Of a stretch of DNA of 64,000 bases, positions 1-12,080 are shown in pieces. The first letter of the stretch is position 1, and each line of letters starts with the position of its first letter. Made by a program: the position numbers and the translations under genes. The notes beneath the pieces are model-generated. The model was not told the DNA's origin. It saw only the letters and a list, made by a program, of their open reading frames with translations, and did no database searches. The DNA comes from Nageia nagi (lineage: Eukaryota > Pinophyta), in contig JBITNC010000001.1 in NCBI GenBank assembly GCA_050084985.1, forward strand, positions 2,418,001 through 2,482,000, written 5' to 3'.

Positions 1-208
1 TTTTAGCCTTTGAGTTATTTTCATATGCCTTCTTAGCAGCTGCATCTGTAATAGGCATAGTAGGTGTGGTATAACCATTTTTTGTGGCCTCCCAAATCTC
101 ATATCCCAAAGCACTAAGATATGTCTGCATTCTGAGTCTCCAAAAAGAATAATTAGTGCCATCAAATAATGGAGCTTTATTTAAAGAAAACCTTTCATTT
201 GAAGTCAT
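1..208 (-). CDS. Copia gag N-terminus, partial, from a neighbouring tandem unit
   Basis: This is the first 69 codons of a Copia gag, open from an ATG at 208-206 to the window edge. It begins MTSNERF and includes LFDGTNYSFW, the usual start of plant Copia gag (UBN2/DUF4219 type). It is nearly the same as 7317-7512, but here the Trp codon after NYSF is intact, while the other copy has TAG. The start is the first ATG after the primer-binding site at 255-269. It belongs to an element running left out of the window that uses LTR 272-2229 as its 5' LTR. Gag forms the cytoplasmic particle. What follows is outside the window, so intactness is unknown. Confidence 0.8.
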   Translation of the reverse strand, partial: MTSNERFSLNKAPLFDGTNYSFWRLRMQTYLSALGYEIWEATKNGYTTPTMPITDAAAKKAYENNSKAK

Positions 209-254
209 TGTGACACACCTAAGATCTCCTTAGCTGATTAAGCTAAAATAGGAA

Positions 255-269
255 CCCACTCTGATACCA
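255..269 (-). promoter_or_regulatory. Copia primer-binding site, initiator tRNA-Met type
   Basis: The reverse complement reads TGGTATCAGAGTGGG, the standard plant Copia binding site for the 3' end of initiator tRNA-Met. It lies two bases from the LTR start at 272. It shows that the left-hand gag fragment is primed from this LTR. Confidence 0.85.
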
Positions 270-271
270 AT

Positions 272-2229
272 TGTTGAACTATGCATGACACTGAGAGGGG
301 GGGTGAATCAGTGTTTCAATTTGGAAACTTTAAATAATGCAGTAGAGAAATAAAACCAAATAGAGCAAGCACACCAAGATAGCAAACACACAACACAAGA
401 TATAACAAGGTTCACCAATGTGGCTACATCCCTAGAAAAGATTGCTTAGACTTCAATCCAAATTCAACCATTGTAAAGCACCAACTTTACACATAATTTA
501 TCAACACCAACTGAAAGGAGCACCAACCCCTAAGCTTTACAGCACCCACTGCAAGGAGCACCAACTCCACTTGCCAAGAACCCACTTGACAGATTTAATA
601 AGATGGAATGAAAGATTGATAACCAGTTACCCAAGACCCGAAATGGTCTAGCTCAAAAATTTTCTCACAAAATATAATCTGAATCATATTCTATTTTATT
701 TATGCTCATGCTAATAGCTCTCAATTCATCTATAATCTGAAACCCCTTTTAATTCATACACATTTGCTTTGGATTCCTGTCTACTGAAAAATGCTCAAAA
801 TTAGATCAAGAAACTATTGCTCATATCACTGAAAGGGCTGCCGTTATTTTTTATCAAGAAAACTCCTCATATTCTAAATCAAAACTAATATAATATCTCA
901 CAAACATCTATAACTTTCAACATTTATAGAATTATCAAGAAAACATTCATTTTGAGATATCCGTTACTCATACATGCTTCACACACCTCTCAATAACAAA
1001 CTACACTGCCAAAACACAAACCTAGAAAAATCTGAATTTATTCAAATTGGTTGATGATAATACCTTGAATGCACTTAGAACATGTGTTCCATGTCCGTAC
1101 GACACAAAATGATATGACGAATTTCACATAGATACCGAAATACCTTTCAAAGCTCGAATATATCTTTTTATCTTCTCCTCTCGATTTTTTTTTTTAAAGT
1201 GTCCCATGATAAAAGAACTTTTGAGCTTTAAATAGAAGTGCGATAACTAAGATATAAAATAAAAGAAAAGAGCATTTTTTCAAACCATACACACTATTCC
1301 TTTTTGCTTGTCACTTAAAACCATTATCGGCCAAAACTAGAAAATTAAGAAAAAAAAGCTCTAACGGCTTTTTCGATGAGTTATAAATTCTTATTGAGTG
1401 CACATTTTAACATGAAATTTGGACCACATGTTCTTCATATAACAAAATACATTCTATCCAAATTTTAAGCTTTAAATTCTCATAGTTTGCACACAACACT
1501 TCTCGCAAAGTGGCCTTGACACAGATTTCACAGGTATTTTGTTATGCTTGGATTTGTGCAAGTTATAGGTTCTAATAGTTCGAGGCCTCAAATCAAGATG
1601 GTTCAAAAGATAACGTTGTTCATATCATCAAGTTATATGTGTAAAAACTTTGAAATTCTAAATTTGAAGACTTTTAGAGCCTAAAACAACCAACCTACTA
1701 TTTCCAAAATTTATGCTCAAACAGTCAAAAAGTTACGGAGTGGCATTTTGCAGCTTGTACCATTTATTCCTCAATTATCATATTGCTATGAAATTTAGAC
1801 CACACATTCTTGGTATATATTACTATATATGATTTAAATTTCAACCTCTTGATTTATTACCATTTGTTTGCAATTCAAATTGTACGAAGCCAATGTTACA
1901 TAAATTTCTGACTGCACCATAATCCACGAGTGCCCAAAACTAAACCAACATGAAATTTGACTGTTCCAATGCTTCACACAAATTTGTTATCAACCCAAAA
2001 ACTGATCCATACCATCTCTCATTGTTCATCACCTTCCATTTGTAATTTGGCCCTCTTGACAACTTTTGGTACCTCATGACAACTTTTGGTCCCTTTATCG
2101 TTTTTGCATCCGACAACTTTGTAGATCTTGTCGATGTTATTTCTTTGACATGTGCAACCATATGAACCTTATGCAAATTGATCTCATCATGTTGACAACA
2201 ATGACAACACTGCTGCACCATACTCAACA
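272..2229 (-). repeat. LTR shared by two tandem Copia A units
   Basis: This 1,958-bp LTR runs from TGTTGAACTATG to CATACTCAACA. It matches 7576-9555 throughout, with several percent difference by eye. On its right is a purine tract (3' LTR of Copia A); on its left are a primer site and gag (5' LTR of another unit). It therefore serves both roles, as expected after unequal recombination between LTRs. It includes a block near 411-431 (complement of GGATGTAGCC-ACATTGGTGAACC) that recurs in the other Copia LTRs of this window. Confidence 0.9.
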
Positions 2230-2243
2230 ATCTCCCCCTTTGG
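2230..2243 (-). promoter_or_regulatory. Polypurine tract of Copia A
   Basis: The complement reads CCAAAGGGGGAGAT and abuts the 3' LTR at 2229. This is the plus-strand primer site of reverse transcription. A second, similar tract (AAAGGGGGAGAAG) lies about 50 bp upstream in element order, around 2281-2293. Confidence 0.8.
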
Positions 2244-2446
2244 AATTGTTGGCAACACATGTGCAAAAACTTGTTACTCTTCTCCCCCTTTGACAACAAA
2301 TACAAAGGGGTGTCGTGGACTCCCCCTGAGTCCATATACACAATACTCAAGTGTAAATTAGTATACAAAAGAACATAATTATACAAGAGTAAAAATATAA
2401 ACAAATACAAAATTACTCCCCTTGAGATTGTGCACCCAAAAGCTAG

Positions 2447-3960
2447 TCAATGCTTGGGCAATATCACCACTCCCAATTTCTTTCGTAGGTACTCAAAAAC
2501 TTCTTTGGGTAATGGTTTAGTAAATATATCTACTACTTGCTCTGATGTGGGAACAAATTCTAACTTTACCTCTCCTTTTGCAACCTTTTCCTTCAAAAAA
2601 TGATATCGAATGGTAATATGTTTTGTTCTTGAATGCATGACTGGATTCTTAGAAATATTGATTGCACTTGTGTTATCACACATAATTGAAATAGGCTTAG
2701 TGATCTGAATCCCTAGATCTTTCATCATTTGTTTCATCCACATAACCTATGTACAACATGATGTCGCTGCTATGTACTCTGCTTCTATGATGGATAATGA
2801 TATCGATTCTTGTTTTGCCAACCGACAAGATTATTACCCAAGTAAAATGCACCGCCACTAGTGCTTTTCCTATCATCTGCACATCCTACCCAATTTGTAT
2901 CTGAGAAAGTAATGAGTGTGAAATATTTTCCTTTGGGATACCATAAGCCATAGTCTATTATACCTTTAAGGTATCAAAAAATCCATTTTACTGCAGTCAC
3001 ATGTGTTTCCTTTGAACTTGCTTGGAACCGTGCAACCATACACACTGCTTGAAGTATGTCAGGTCTGGTAGCTGTCAAATATAATAGGCTCCCAATCATT
3101 GACCTGTACATAGCCTAATCTACTGATGGTGACTTATCATCCTTGCTTAGCTTGCAGCTTGTCATCATAGGAGTGCTCACAGGCTTGCAATCCTCCATAG
3201 TGAACTTTTTCAATATTTCTTTAACATACTTGATTTGCGAAATAAAAATGCCCTTATTTAATTGATTAACTTGTAAACCAAGAAAATATGAAAGTTCACC
3301 TATCATTGACGTTTCAAACTCTTTTTACATTTGGTTAGCAAAATATTTGCACATTTCATCTTTACTACCTCCAAAAATAATATCATCTACATAAACAAAA
3401 TGATAACTTGGTGATTATTTTCAGATTTAATGTAGAGATTACTATCCAGCATACCCTTTTTAAAACCTTGCTGATGTAGATATGTATCAAGTCTAGAGTA
3501 CCATGCTCGGGGTGCTTATTTTAGACCATAAAGTGCCTTTTTAATTTGCACACAAAATCTAGATTCTCACTTATTTGAAATCCATCTGGCTGCTCAATAT
3601 AAACTTCTTCATTAAGATTTCCATTTAAAAATGCTAATTTTACATCCATTTGATAAACTTTGAAGTTTTTATAGACTGCCAAAGTAAGAAACATACAAAT
3701 AGCTTCTAATCTAGCAACATGAGCAAAAGTTTCTTCAAAATCAATACCTTCAACTTGAGCATACCCTTTACAAATTAATCTTGCTTTGTTTCTTATTACT
3801 TTTCCATCTTCATTAAGCTTGTTACGAAAAACCCACTTGGTGCCAATCACATTTTTATTTTTAGGCCTTGGTACCAACTCCCAAGTTTGATTCTTTTCAA
3901 TTTGGTCTAGTTCCTCATCCATTGCTTTGATCCAACTTTCATCCTGACTTACCTCTGCAA
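2447..3960 (-). pseudogene. Copia A reverse transcriptase and RNase H, broken
   Basis: In element order this begins with the Copia RT ([17 protein letters not shown], then [13 protein letters not shown]) near 3922. It passes [11 protein letters not shown], then the YVDD catalytic motif in about 3369-3395, then DLGELSYFLGLQV-like sequence at 3115-3306. It ends with the RNase H part (CDNTSAINISKNPVMHSRTKHI, then FTKPLPKE) at 2447-2743. Together these would copy the element RNA into DNA and remove the template. Open stretches are split among frames at about 3520, 3310 and 2750-2960, so this is a pseudogene. Integrase lies upstream in element order, as in all Copia elements. Confidence 0.85.
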
Positions 3961-4069
3961 TATTTTTTGGTTCTATGCTTGAGAGAAGAGAATATGTTCT
4001 TATTGTTCTTCTTCTTGTTTGAACTCCAATATCTAGATCTCCAATTATTTGGTCAGTTGGATGATCTTT

Positions 4070-5600
4070 TTACCATTTGCCTATCTTATGTTTTTGATTT
4101 TCTTCTATTTCTGAACCACTGTGTGAGTTACCTAAGCCATTCTTTGGTTGATTTTTTGGTTGTTCCTCTACCTCATCTACCTCAATATATTCTGGAAAAT
4201 TTTCATTATTATATTTTGGAGGTACTCTTAGTTCATCAATCTTGACATCCGCACTCTCAATAATTTTTCTAAGTCTTTTATTGTAACATTTGTAAGCCTT
4301 GCTTTTTATTGAGTAACCAAGAAATATACCTTCATCTGCTCTATCATCGAACTTACCAAGATTTTCTTTCATCCTCTTGATGTAGCACTTACTCCCAAAT
4401 ACTTTGAAGTATTTTGCTAATGCCTTTTTATTAAACCATAATTCATAGGGTGTCTTATTCTTATGGGGCCTCAACATACATCTATTCTAAATATAAACCA
4501 TTATGTGGACTACTTCTTTCAAAAACCTATCAGCTATGTGGCTTTCTGTCAACATTGTTCGTGCCATTTCTTGAACTAACCTATTTTTTCTTTCTACTAC
4601 ACCATTTTGCTGAGGTGTTCTTGCTGCTAAAAACTATCTCCTGATACCATACTCATGATAGAATTCATTAAAATCATCTGAAATGAATTCACCTCCTCTA
4701 TCCGATCTTAAATATTTGATTCTTCTTCCAATCTGATTTTCTGCCAGGTTCTTGAAGGTCTTAAATTTTTCAAGTGCTTCCGAATTATGTTTCAAGAATA
4801 GTATCCATGTCATCTTAGAAGAATTATCTATACATAGCATGAAGTACCTATCCCCATTTAAACTTTATGTTCTCATAGGACCACACAAATTAGTATGAAC
4901 AAGCTCTAATGGTTTGCTGGAATAGTATTCCTTTGTCTTGAAAGTGGATCTATTGAGCTTTACCCTTTTGGCATGAAGAACAAATACTACTTGGTGGTTT
5001 TTTGATACTTGATATATCTCAAATTGCTCTCTTTGAACAAATTTTAATTAAATTATCAAAACTGATGTGTCCAAGTCTCTTATGCCAAAGCCCATCTTCA
5101 TCCTCCTTTTCGAGTAGACATGATCCATTTGAAGTCTCTATCAATGTATATAGATTTTTAAATGTCCTTGTACCAACTGCAACTAACCTACCACTGTTTG
5201 CTCTTCTAATTTCACATCCATGTTTCTTGAATATTACATCATGTCCTCTGTCACAAATCTGACTAACACTCAACAAGCTATGTTTCAACCCGATCACGAA
5301 TAATACTTCTTCTGACTTGATCTTTCTATCATTAATCTTAACTATACCTCTACCGATAATCTTTGCTCCATCATTATTGCCAAATTTTACTGATCCCCCT
5401 TCATGTTGTTCTAATTTTTCAAACCTTATTTTATCCTCGGTCATGTGGCTAGAGCAACCACTATCCAGTATCTAAGGAGCTAATTTATTTTCTGCTTTAA
5501 GAGCTATTTGTACTATTAGAGATTCTTTTTCATCTTTTGGTTGCTCCTTCTCTTTCCATATCTTCTTGATACCTATTTTAGATTCATGTATTATCTTTTC
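4070..5600 (-). pseudogene. Copia A protease and integrase, broken
   Basis: The aspartic protease motif LDSGCSSHM is at about 5445-5470. Downstream comes the pre-integrase segment GLWHKRLGHISFDNLIKI (about 5020-5090). The integrase core at 4634-4840 shows the first Asp in MLCIDNSSKMTW and the second in RSDRGGEF; the Glu of an ERKNR-type motif follows in decayed sequence near 4590. The C-terminal integrase/linker part (KVFGSKCYIKR, IFLGYSIKSKAYKCYN) is at 4070-4477. The role is polyprotein processing and insertion of the cDNA. Stops near 5018, 4860-5000 and 4480-4630 break the frame. Confidence 0.82.
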
Positions 5601-5618
5601 CTATTTGTTTTGTTGTAC

Positions 5619-7512
5619 CTATCTTTCTGGAATTTGTCTATTATATCTCATGCCTTGTGATTGAAAAGATCTTTGCTGAAATTGATTTTGAAAAAATGTG
5701 CTCCTGCAATTTCTTGCAGTATGACCATAGTTGTGACAATTATAACATTCTACAGCATAATCCATCAATGGTGCAAACATATTTCTACTTGAGAAATTAT
5801 TTGGACCTATATTATATTTGCATTCAAAGATTCTATGTCCATACCCATTGCACTTAAAATAATAACCAGAAAAGGATTGAGTGAACCTAGGTTGTGGACT
5901 TTGCCACATTGCAGTAGGTGCTGAAAATCTTCTTCTTCTTTGATGTGCGACATGTGTAAATCCATCATTATCTATATACCTGTCATTTCTAGTAGTATTA
6001 TTTTGTCTTCTATGAAATAAATGTTCTTGATTAACTGGTTTCTTTTCCTCTTTGATTTCTAATTTTTTATTTGCATCCTTGGAGGTTTGTCCTTCTTCAA
6101 AACCCAAACCAAATTTAATATTTGGTGCTATTTGGTTCTGTAAGATTTTATTTAGCTTTAAAGATCCTCCCTTAAGTTTATGATACTCACTAATCTTATG
6201 AATCATCTCTTCTAATTGAAGATTCAATCCTATAATCTTTGCTTCCAATTTGCTGTAGTACTCAACTTTGGTAGTGATTTGTTCTTCAAGATCCTCAGTT
6301 GTTTTCTGCATTTCTTCCACCTGTACTTTTAAGCTTATAATAACTTCATTTACATCATCAAGTTTTTGAGAAGTTTTTCGATATTTTTTCCTTTCTATCT
6401 CTAATTCTTCTAGAGTTGTAATTAATTCTTCTTCTAGATTAACTTCTGCTTCAACTTCTTCTTTATCAATTTTTTCTTCTAATTTTTTTTTCAATTCTGA
6501 TTTTTCTTCTTCAAATGCCATGAAAAGAGCTTCATTAACCTCTTCTTCTGAGTCTTCATTTGAACTAACTTCTGATGAACTAATATTTTTGAAAATAAAA
6601 CTTTTCTTCTTGAAATTACCTTTTCTGAAATTTGATTTTGTCTTCCATCCATTTCTCTCTCTGTACGAACTTTCATCATCTTTGTTCTTCTCATTGTGTA
6701 GACATTTAGCTGTAAAGTGCCCTACACCTCCACAATTGAAACATTTAAATGGTAATTTTCCTCTATATTTACCTTTTATTCCTTTCTTTAACTTATGAAC
6801 AAAATTCACTTCTAATTCATCAAATGTCTCTTCTTCATTAGATTCTAGCATTGCTTTTATTTTTTTCTTTGCTTTGAAAGTAGCTTCCCTATCAATATAT
6901 TTTCTTTTTCCTATTCTCATTTCATAAACAATTAGAGAACCATGCATTTCATCCATATTAAAAGTATTTAAATCTTTCGCTTCTTCTATGGCAGAAACTT
7001 TTGAATCAAATCTTTGCGAAAGTGAGCGTAATACCTTTTTCATAATAACTGCATCTTCAATCTTTTCTCTGAGGCCTCTAATCGCATTGGTTACTTCAGT
7101 TGACCCTTAGCATGTATGATTCTATGTTTTCATCTTCATTCATATTTAAACTCTCAAACTACGCTCGGTGAGTTTGAAGCTTAACCTCTTTTATCTTTAT
7201 GTCTCCCTCATGAATGCTTTTCAGTTTATCCCATATTTCTTTTACCGATTCACAATTCATCACTTTTACTAGCTCGCTATCTACCAATCTGCACATGATA
7301 GCATTTTTATCCTTCAATTTATTTTCATATGCCTTCTTAGTAGCTGCATCTGTAATAGGCATAGTAGGTGTGGTATAACCATTTTTTATGGCCTCCCAAA
7401 TCTCATATCCCAAAGCACTAAGATATGTTTGCATTTTGAGTCTCTAAAAAGAATAATTAGTGCCATCAAATAATGGAGCTTTATTTGAAGAAAACCCTTC
7501 ACTTGAAGTCAT
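5619..7512 (-). pseudogene. Copia A gag with long coiled coil and three zinc knuckles
   Basis: The start ATG is at 7512-7510, matching the intact start at 208. The UBN2-type N-terminus (7159-7434) contains the helix IWDKLKSIHEGD. A TAG replaces Trp near codon 24, and a stop plus frameshift at about 7040-7160 precedes a 474-codon open stretch (5619-7043). That stretch has a CCHC knuckle CFNCGGVGHFTAKC (6702-6743), a Glu/Lys-rich heptad region of roughly 150 residues (about 6060-6530) and two further knuckles (about 5820-5862 and 5707-5750). The second knuckle has lost its first Cys (YFKC instead of CFKC). It packages element RNA in the particle. The coiled coil is long for a Copia gag. Confidence 0.85.
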
Positions 7513-7558
7513 TGCGACACACCCAAGATCTCCCTAGCTGAATAAGCCAAAATAGGAA

Positions 7559-7573
7559 CCCACTCTGATACCA
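7559..7573 (-). promoter_or_regulatory. Copia A primer-binding site
   Basis: The complement is TGGTATCAGAGTGGG, identical to the site at 255-269, two bases from the LTR edge at 7576. It is the initiator tRNA-Met primer site. Confidence 0.85.
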
Positions 7574-7575
7574 AT

Positions 7576-9555
7576 TATTGAACTATGCATGACACTAAGA
7601 GGGGGGGTGAATCAGTGTTTCAATTTTAAAACTTTAAATCTAGAAACTTTAAATAATGCAGTAGAGAAATAAAACCAAATAGAGCAAGCACACCAAGATA
7701 GAAAAAACACAACACAAGATATAATGAGGTTCACCAATGTGGCTACATCCCCGGAAAAGATTGCTTGGACTTCAATCCAAATCTAGCCATTGTAAAGCAC
7801 CAACTTTACACATAATTTATCAGTACCAACTGAAAAGAGCACCAACCCCTAAGCTTTGCAACACCCACTGCAAGGAGCACCAACTCCACTTGCTAAGCAC
7901 CCACTTGATAGATTTAATAAAATGGAATGAAAGATTGATAACCAGTTACCCAAGACCCGGAATGGTCTAGCTCAAAAATTTTCTCACAAAATACAATCTG
8001 AATCATATTCTATTTTATTTATGCTCATGCCAATAGCTCTTAATTCATCTATAATTTGAAACCCCTTTTAATTCATACACATTTGCTTTGGATTCCTATC
8101 TACTGAAAAATGCTCAAAATCAGATCAAGAAACTGTTGCTCATATCACTGAAAGGGCTGCTGTTATTTTTCACCAAGAAAACTCCTCATATTTTGAATCA
8201 AAACTGATATAATATCTCACAAACATCTAGAACTTTCAACACTTACAGAATTATCAAGAAAATATTCATTTTTGAGATATCCGTTACTCATACATGCTTC
8301 ACACACCTCTCAATAACAAACTACACTACCAAAACACAAACCCAGAAAAATCTAAATTTATTTGAACTAGTTGATGATAATACCTCAAATGCACTCAAAA
8401 CACGTGTTCCATGTCCATATAGAACAAAATGGTATGATGAATTTTACATAGATGCTGAAATACCTTTCAAAGCTCGAATCTATCTTTTTATCTTCTCCTC
8501 TCTTGTTTTTTTTTTTTTTTTAAGTGTCCCATGATAAAAGAACTCTTGAGCCTTAAATAGAAGTGCGATAAATGAGATATAAAATAAAAATAAAGAGCAT
8601 TTTTTCAAACCATACACACTATTCCTTTTTGCTTGTCACTTAAAACCATTGTCGGCCAAAACTGGAAAATTAAGAAAAAAAGCTCTAATGACGTTTTCGA
8701 TGAGCTATAACTTCTTATTGAGTACACGGTTTAACATGAAATTTGGACCATGTGTTCTTCATATAACCAACTACATTATATCAAAATTTTAAACTTTAAC
8801 ACTTCATATTTTGCACACAGCACTTCTCGCAAAGTGGCCTACGACACAGATTTCATAGGTATTTTGTTATGCTTGGATTTGTGCAAGTTATAGGTTCTCA
8901 TAGTTCGAGGCCTCAAATCAAGATGGTTCAAAATACAAAGTTGTTTATATCATCAAGTTATACATGTAAAAACTTTGAAATTCTAAATTTGAATACTTTT
9001 AGAGCCCAAAGCAACCAACCTACTATTTCCCAAATTTATGCTCAAATAGTCAAAAAGTTACGGAGTGGCATTTTGCAGCTTGTACCATTTCTTCCTTGAT
9101 TATCATATTGCTATAAAATTTGGATCAAACCTTCTTGGTATATATTACTATGTATGATTTAAATTTCAACCTCTGATTCATCACCGTTTGCTTGCAATTC
9201 AAATTATATGAAGCTAATTTTACACAAATTTCTGACTGCATCATAATCCACAAGAGTGCCCAAAACTGAACCAACATGAAATTTGACCGTTTCAATGCTT
9301 CACACAAGTTTTTTATCAACCCAAAAACTGATCCAAACCATCTCTTGCTATCCATCACCTTCCATTTGTAATTTAGCCCTCTTGACAACTTTTGGTACCT
9401 CATGACAACTTTTGGTCCCTTTATCATTTTTGCATCTTACAACTTTGTAGATCTTGTCGATGTTATTTCTTTGACACGTGCAACCATATGAACCTTATGC
9501 ACATTGATCTCATCGTGTTGAAAATAATGACAACACTGCTGCACTATACTCAACA
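7576..9555 (-). repeat. 5' LTR of Copia A
   Basis: This 1,980-bp LTR pairs with 272-2229. Its inner end reads TATTGAAC, so the canonical TG has become TA; its outer end is CAACA at 9555. A T-tract near 8503-8521 is longer than in the partner LTR (1187-1196). The conserved R/U5 block lies at about 7727-7750. Confidence 0.9.
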
Positions 9556-10750
9556 AATCTATATGGTGCTTTAATTATCTACCCATAAGCATTGGAATGT
9601 GCATCACATGGATGTGAAGAGTGCATTCCTTAATGGCTATCTTGAAAAAGAGGTGTATATGGCATAACCTCAAGGTTTTGATGTTCAAAGCAAATAATAT
9701 TAGGTATATAGATTGAAAAAGGTATTATATGGGCTGAAGCAAGATCCAAGAGCTTAGTACACAAGAGTAAATGACTACTTTCTTAAGTGTGATTTCGAAA
9801 GAAGCAAGAGTGAACACACTTTGTACTAAAAGAAGCAAGGTATTGAAATTTTACTTGTTTGCTTGTATGTAGATGATTCATTGTTCATGGAAGTAGTTCT
9901 TTATTATGTGATTATTTTAAAGCTAATATGACAAATGAATTTGATATGATTGATCTTGGTTTGATGAGTTACTTCTTGGGCATGGAAGTACATCAAACAC
10001 ATGATAAGATATTTCTTTGCCAAGCCAAATATGCTAGACAGATGTTGAAAATATTTGGCATGAGTGAATGTAAACATGTAGCTAGTCCAATTGCACATGG
10101 AGACCTTTTATGTTTAGATTATGGGGTTGAAAAGTAAATAAAATAGATTATAGAAGCATTATGGTGAGTTTAATGTTTCTTTTTAACACAAGGATGAATA
10201 TATACTGTGTTGTATCTCTTTGTTCTAGGTACATGGGTGATCCTTATTGCTTATACTTAAAAGTAGCCAAGAGAATTGTAAGGTACGTATGTGGTACAAT
10301 AAATTATGACATTTATTACTTCTCAATTGATAATGTGAAGCTATTTGGTTTTAGTGATAGCATTTAGGGGATCAATCTTGATGACTAGAAGTCTACTAGT
10401 AGCAATTGCTTCTCACTTGGTACATATTTGGTTACTTGGAGTTCAAAGAAGCAAACTATAGTTGCTTTATCTTTTACAAAGGTTGAGTATATAGCATTGA
10501 CCTTAGCTAGTGCACAAGCCTTGTGGCTTTGAAAAGTTCTTGGTTAAATTGGTGAGAAGTAGGAATAAGCTACCATTATTTTGTGACAACCAAAGTGCCA
10601 TTAAGTTGGTACAAAATTTAGTCCACCATGCATGTTCTAAATACTTTGATATCAAGTACCATTTTATCAAAGACATGGTGGAGAAGAATCTGATCAAACT
10701 GAGGTATTGCAATATAAAAGACCAAATTATTGATATTTTCATAAAATAAG
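9556..10750 (+). pseudogene. Copia F reverse transcriptase and RNase H fragment
   Basis: The sequence starts abruptly inside a Copia reverse transcriptase (HMDVKSAFLNGYLEKEVYM, then LYGLKQ) because the Copia A array sits here. The catalytic motif is YVDD at about 9865-9880. It continues with MIDLGLMSYFLGMEV, a KRIVRYVCGT segment and RNase H (WSSKKQTIVALSFTKVEYIA; CDNQSAIKLVQN; KYFDIKYHFIKDMV). It ends near 10749. Several stops and frameshifts (around 9665, 9830, 10135, 10365) make it inactive. The missing 5' part should lie left of the window, beyond the Copia A array. Confidence 0.85.
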
Positions 10751-10807
10751 TTGCTAAATCTTAGTTTTTGATGTTGAGAGACTTAATTATCAACCCTCTC
10801 ACCATTA

Positions 10808-10815
10808 AGGGGGAG
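10808..10815 (+). promoter_or_regulatory. Polypurine tract of Copia F
   Basis: AAGGGGGAG follows the RNase H end and precedes the presumed LTR start TATTTAGAAATG, the usual Copia arrangement. It fixes the 3' LTR boundary to within a few bases. Confidence 0.7.
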
Positions 10816-11300
10816 TATTTAGAAATGAACTTGTTTAAACATCAAAATTTGAGCTCAAAATGTCAAAATAAGCACTTTTTGATGAAACATAGCCCCCACT
10901 ACATTTGGATATAAAATTCCACCATGTTTCCCAAATGCACGTGTATTTGTAGAAACATGCTCACCCAACATGTTTAGCTTGAAACACAATCACATTTTAG
11001 TCTGTCAGTTCTAGGTAGTTTTGAGCAAACTATCAAGTAGTTTTGGCCCATTTTTTGTTAGATTCTACTTCATTTTTCCTTTTTTTTTTCAACTGTTTAT
11101 CTTGGGCATGTATAAATAAGTGATCTCAACCCATTTTTGGGTTGGATTGTGGATTATATTAGTGTAACTTGTAAATTCCACCCAATTTTGTAATGTAAAC
11201 TATTTGATGAAATATCACAGTAAGAATTGCATAATATATTATCCAGATTTGCTTTGATTTAATTTTGTTAAATGCAATATTGAATGTTTGATGAATGCAT
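10816..11300 (+). repeat. Probable 3' LTR of Copia F (right end uncertain)
   Basis: It starts directly after the purine tract, with TA in place of TG. It has a TATA-like box (TATAAATAAG, about 11110) and a later stretch resembling an R/U5 region. No second copy is in the window, so the right end is a guess. Confidence 0.5.
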
Positions 11301-12080
11301 TAGTCTTTTCCTTCATTTTTTATTGCTATAAACTTCATGAAAGATATGCACAAAATGAAAGAATGTAGAGAATTTTAAGCAAATGGAATTATGATGTGTA
11401 AAATTGGGTACATGATGAAACATTATACTTTACAAAAGTATCAAAAATAGTCTAAAAGTGCTAAGTTGGAAAAAACATGCTTGCAATACTTAGAAAATTT
11501 TCAACCAAGAAATTTAAATGCTATGTTATCTTACATCCAAAATAAACATAATTATATATCTTTCCCCTATGATAACATATTCAAAACATCATAAATTGGA
11601 TAATAAAGGAGCCACATATATATATTTTATTTTAATGTTTCATAATCACCACATGGCCTACACAACCCTCACACTGACTTTAAAATAATCTAGGCCCAAA
11701 TGTACATGATGCACCCTATCCTTAGGGTTTTCACTAAACCATATGGCTTTGGCCAATATGTGATTGTTCGTATTTAGTAAGAAAGCTTTTCTATCACATT
11801 TGATAGTCACTATCATTTGCTATCTGTACATGAAAAAGTAACAACCCATATAAATAAATTGCATAACATCTAAGTTCACAATTTTAAACTTGAGATAATA
11901 GCAATCATACCATATCTGGTAAGCCTTGGTTAGCACCTACAGATTTGTTGTTTGTGCTTTGATATACTTGGGTATCTATTTTGCATTGGCCTATGGATTT
12001 ATGTATAAGATATCATTAAAACTTAGGGGTGCAACATATAATAATTTTAAATATGAAATTATGAAAAAATTGACACAACT
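11300..12080 (+). other. Non-coding stretch, nothing recognised
   Basis: This is AT-rich DNA without a long open frame or a repeat pair that I can see. It separates the Copia F LTR from the transposase relic. Confidence 0.5.

Larger units (their letters stand above)
272..9555 (-). mobile_element. Copia A: LTR retrotransposon with both LTRs, decayed
   Basis: This is a complete-length Ty1/Copia element on the minus strand, 9,284 bp. The 5' LTR is 7576-9555, the internal region 2230-7575 and the 3' LTR 272-2229. In element order it has an initiator-Met primer site (7573-7559), gag, protease, integrase, reverse transcriptase, RNase H and a purine tract next to the 3' LTR. LTR ends form TGTTGA/TCAACA inverted repeats. 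Coding parts have several stops and frameshifts, so it is not autonomous. Copia F sequence follows directly at 9556. A target duplication cannot be tested because the outer left end is off the window. Long LTRs and a coiled-coil gag with several zinc knuckles suggest a SIRE-like lineage, which I cannot confirm. Confidence 0.9.
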
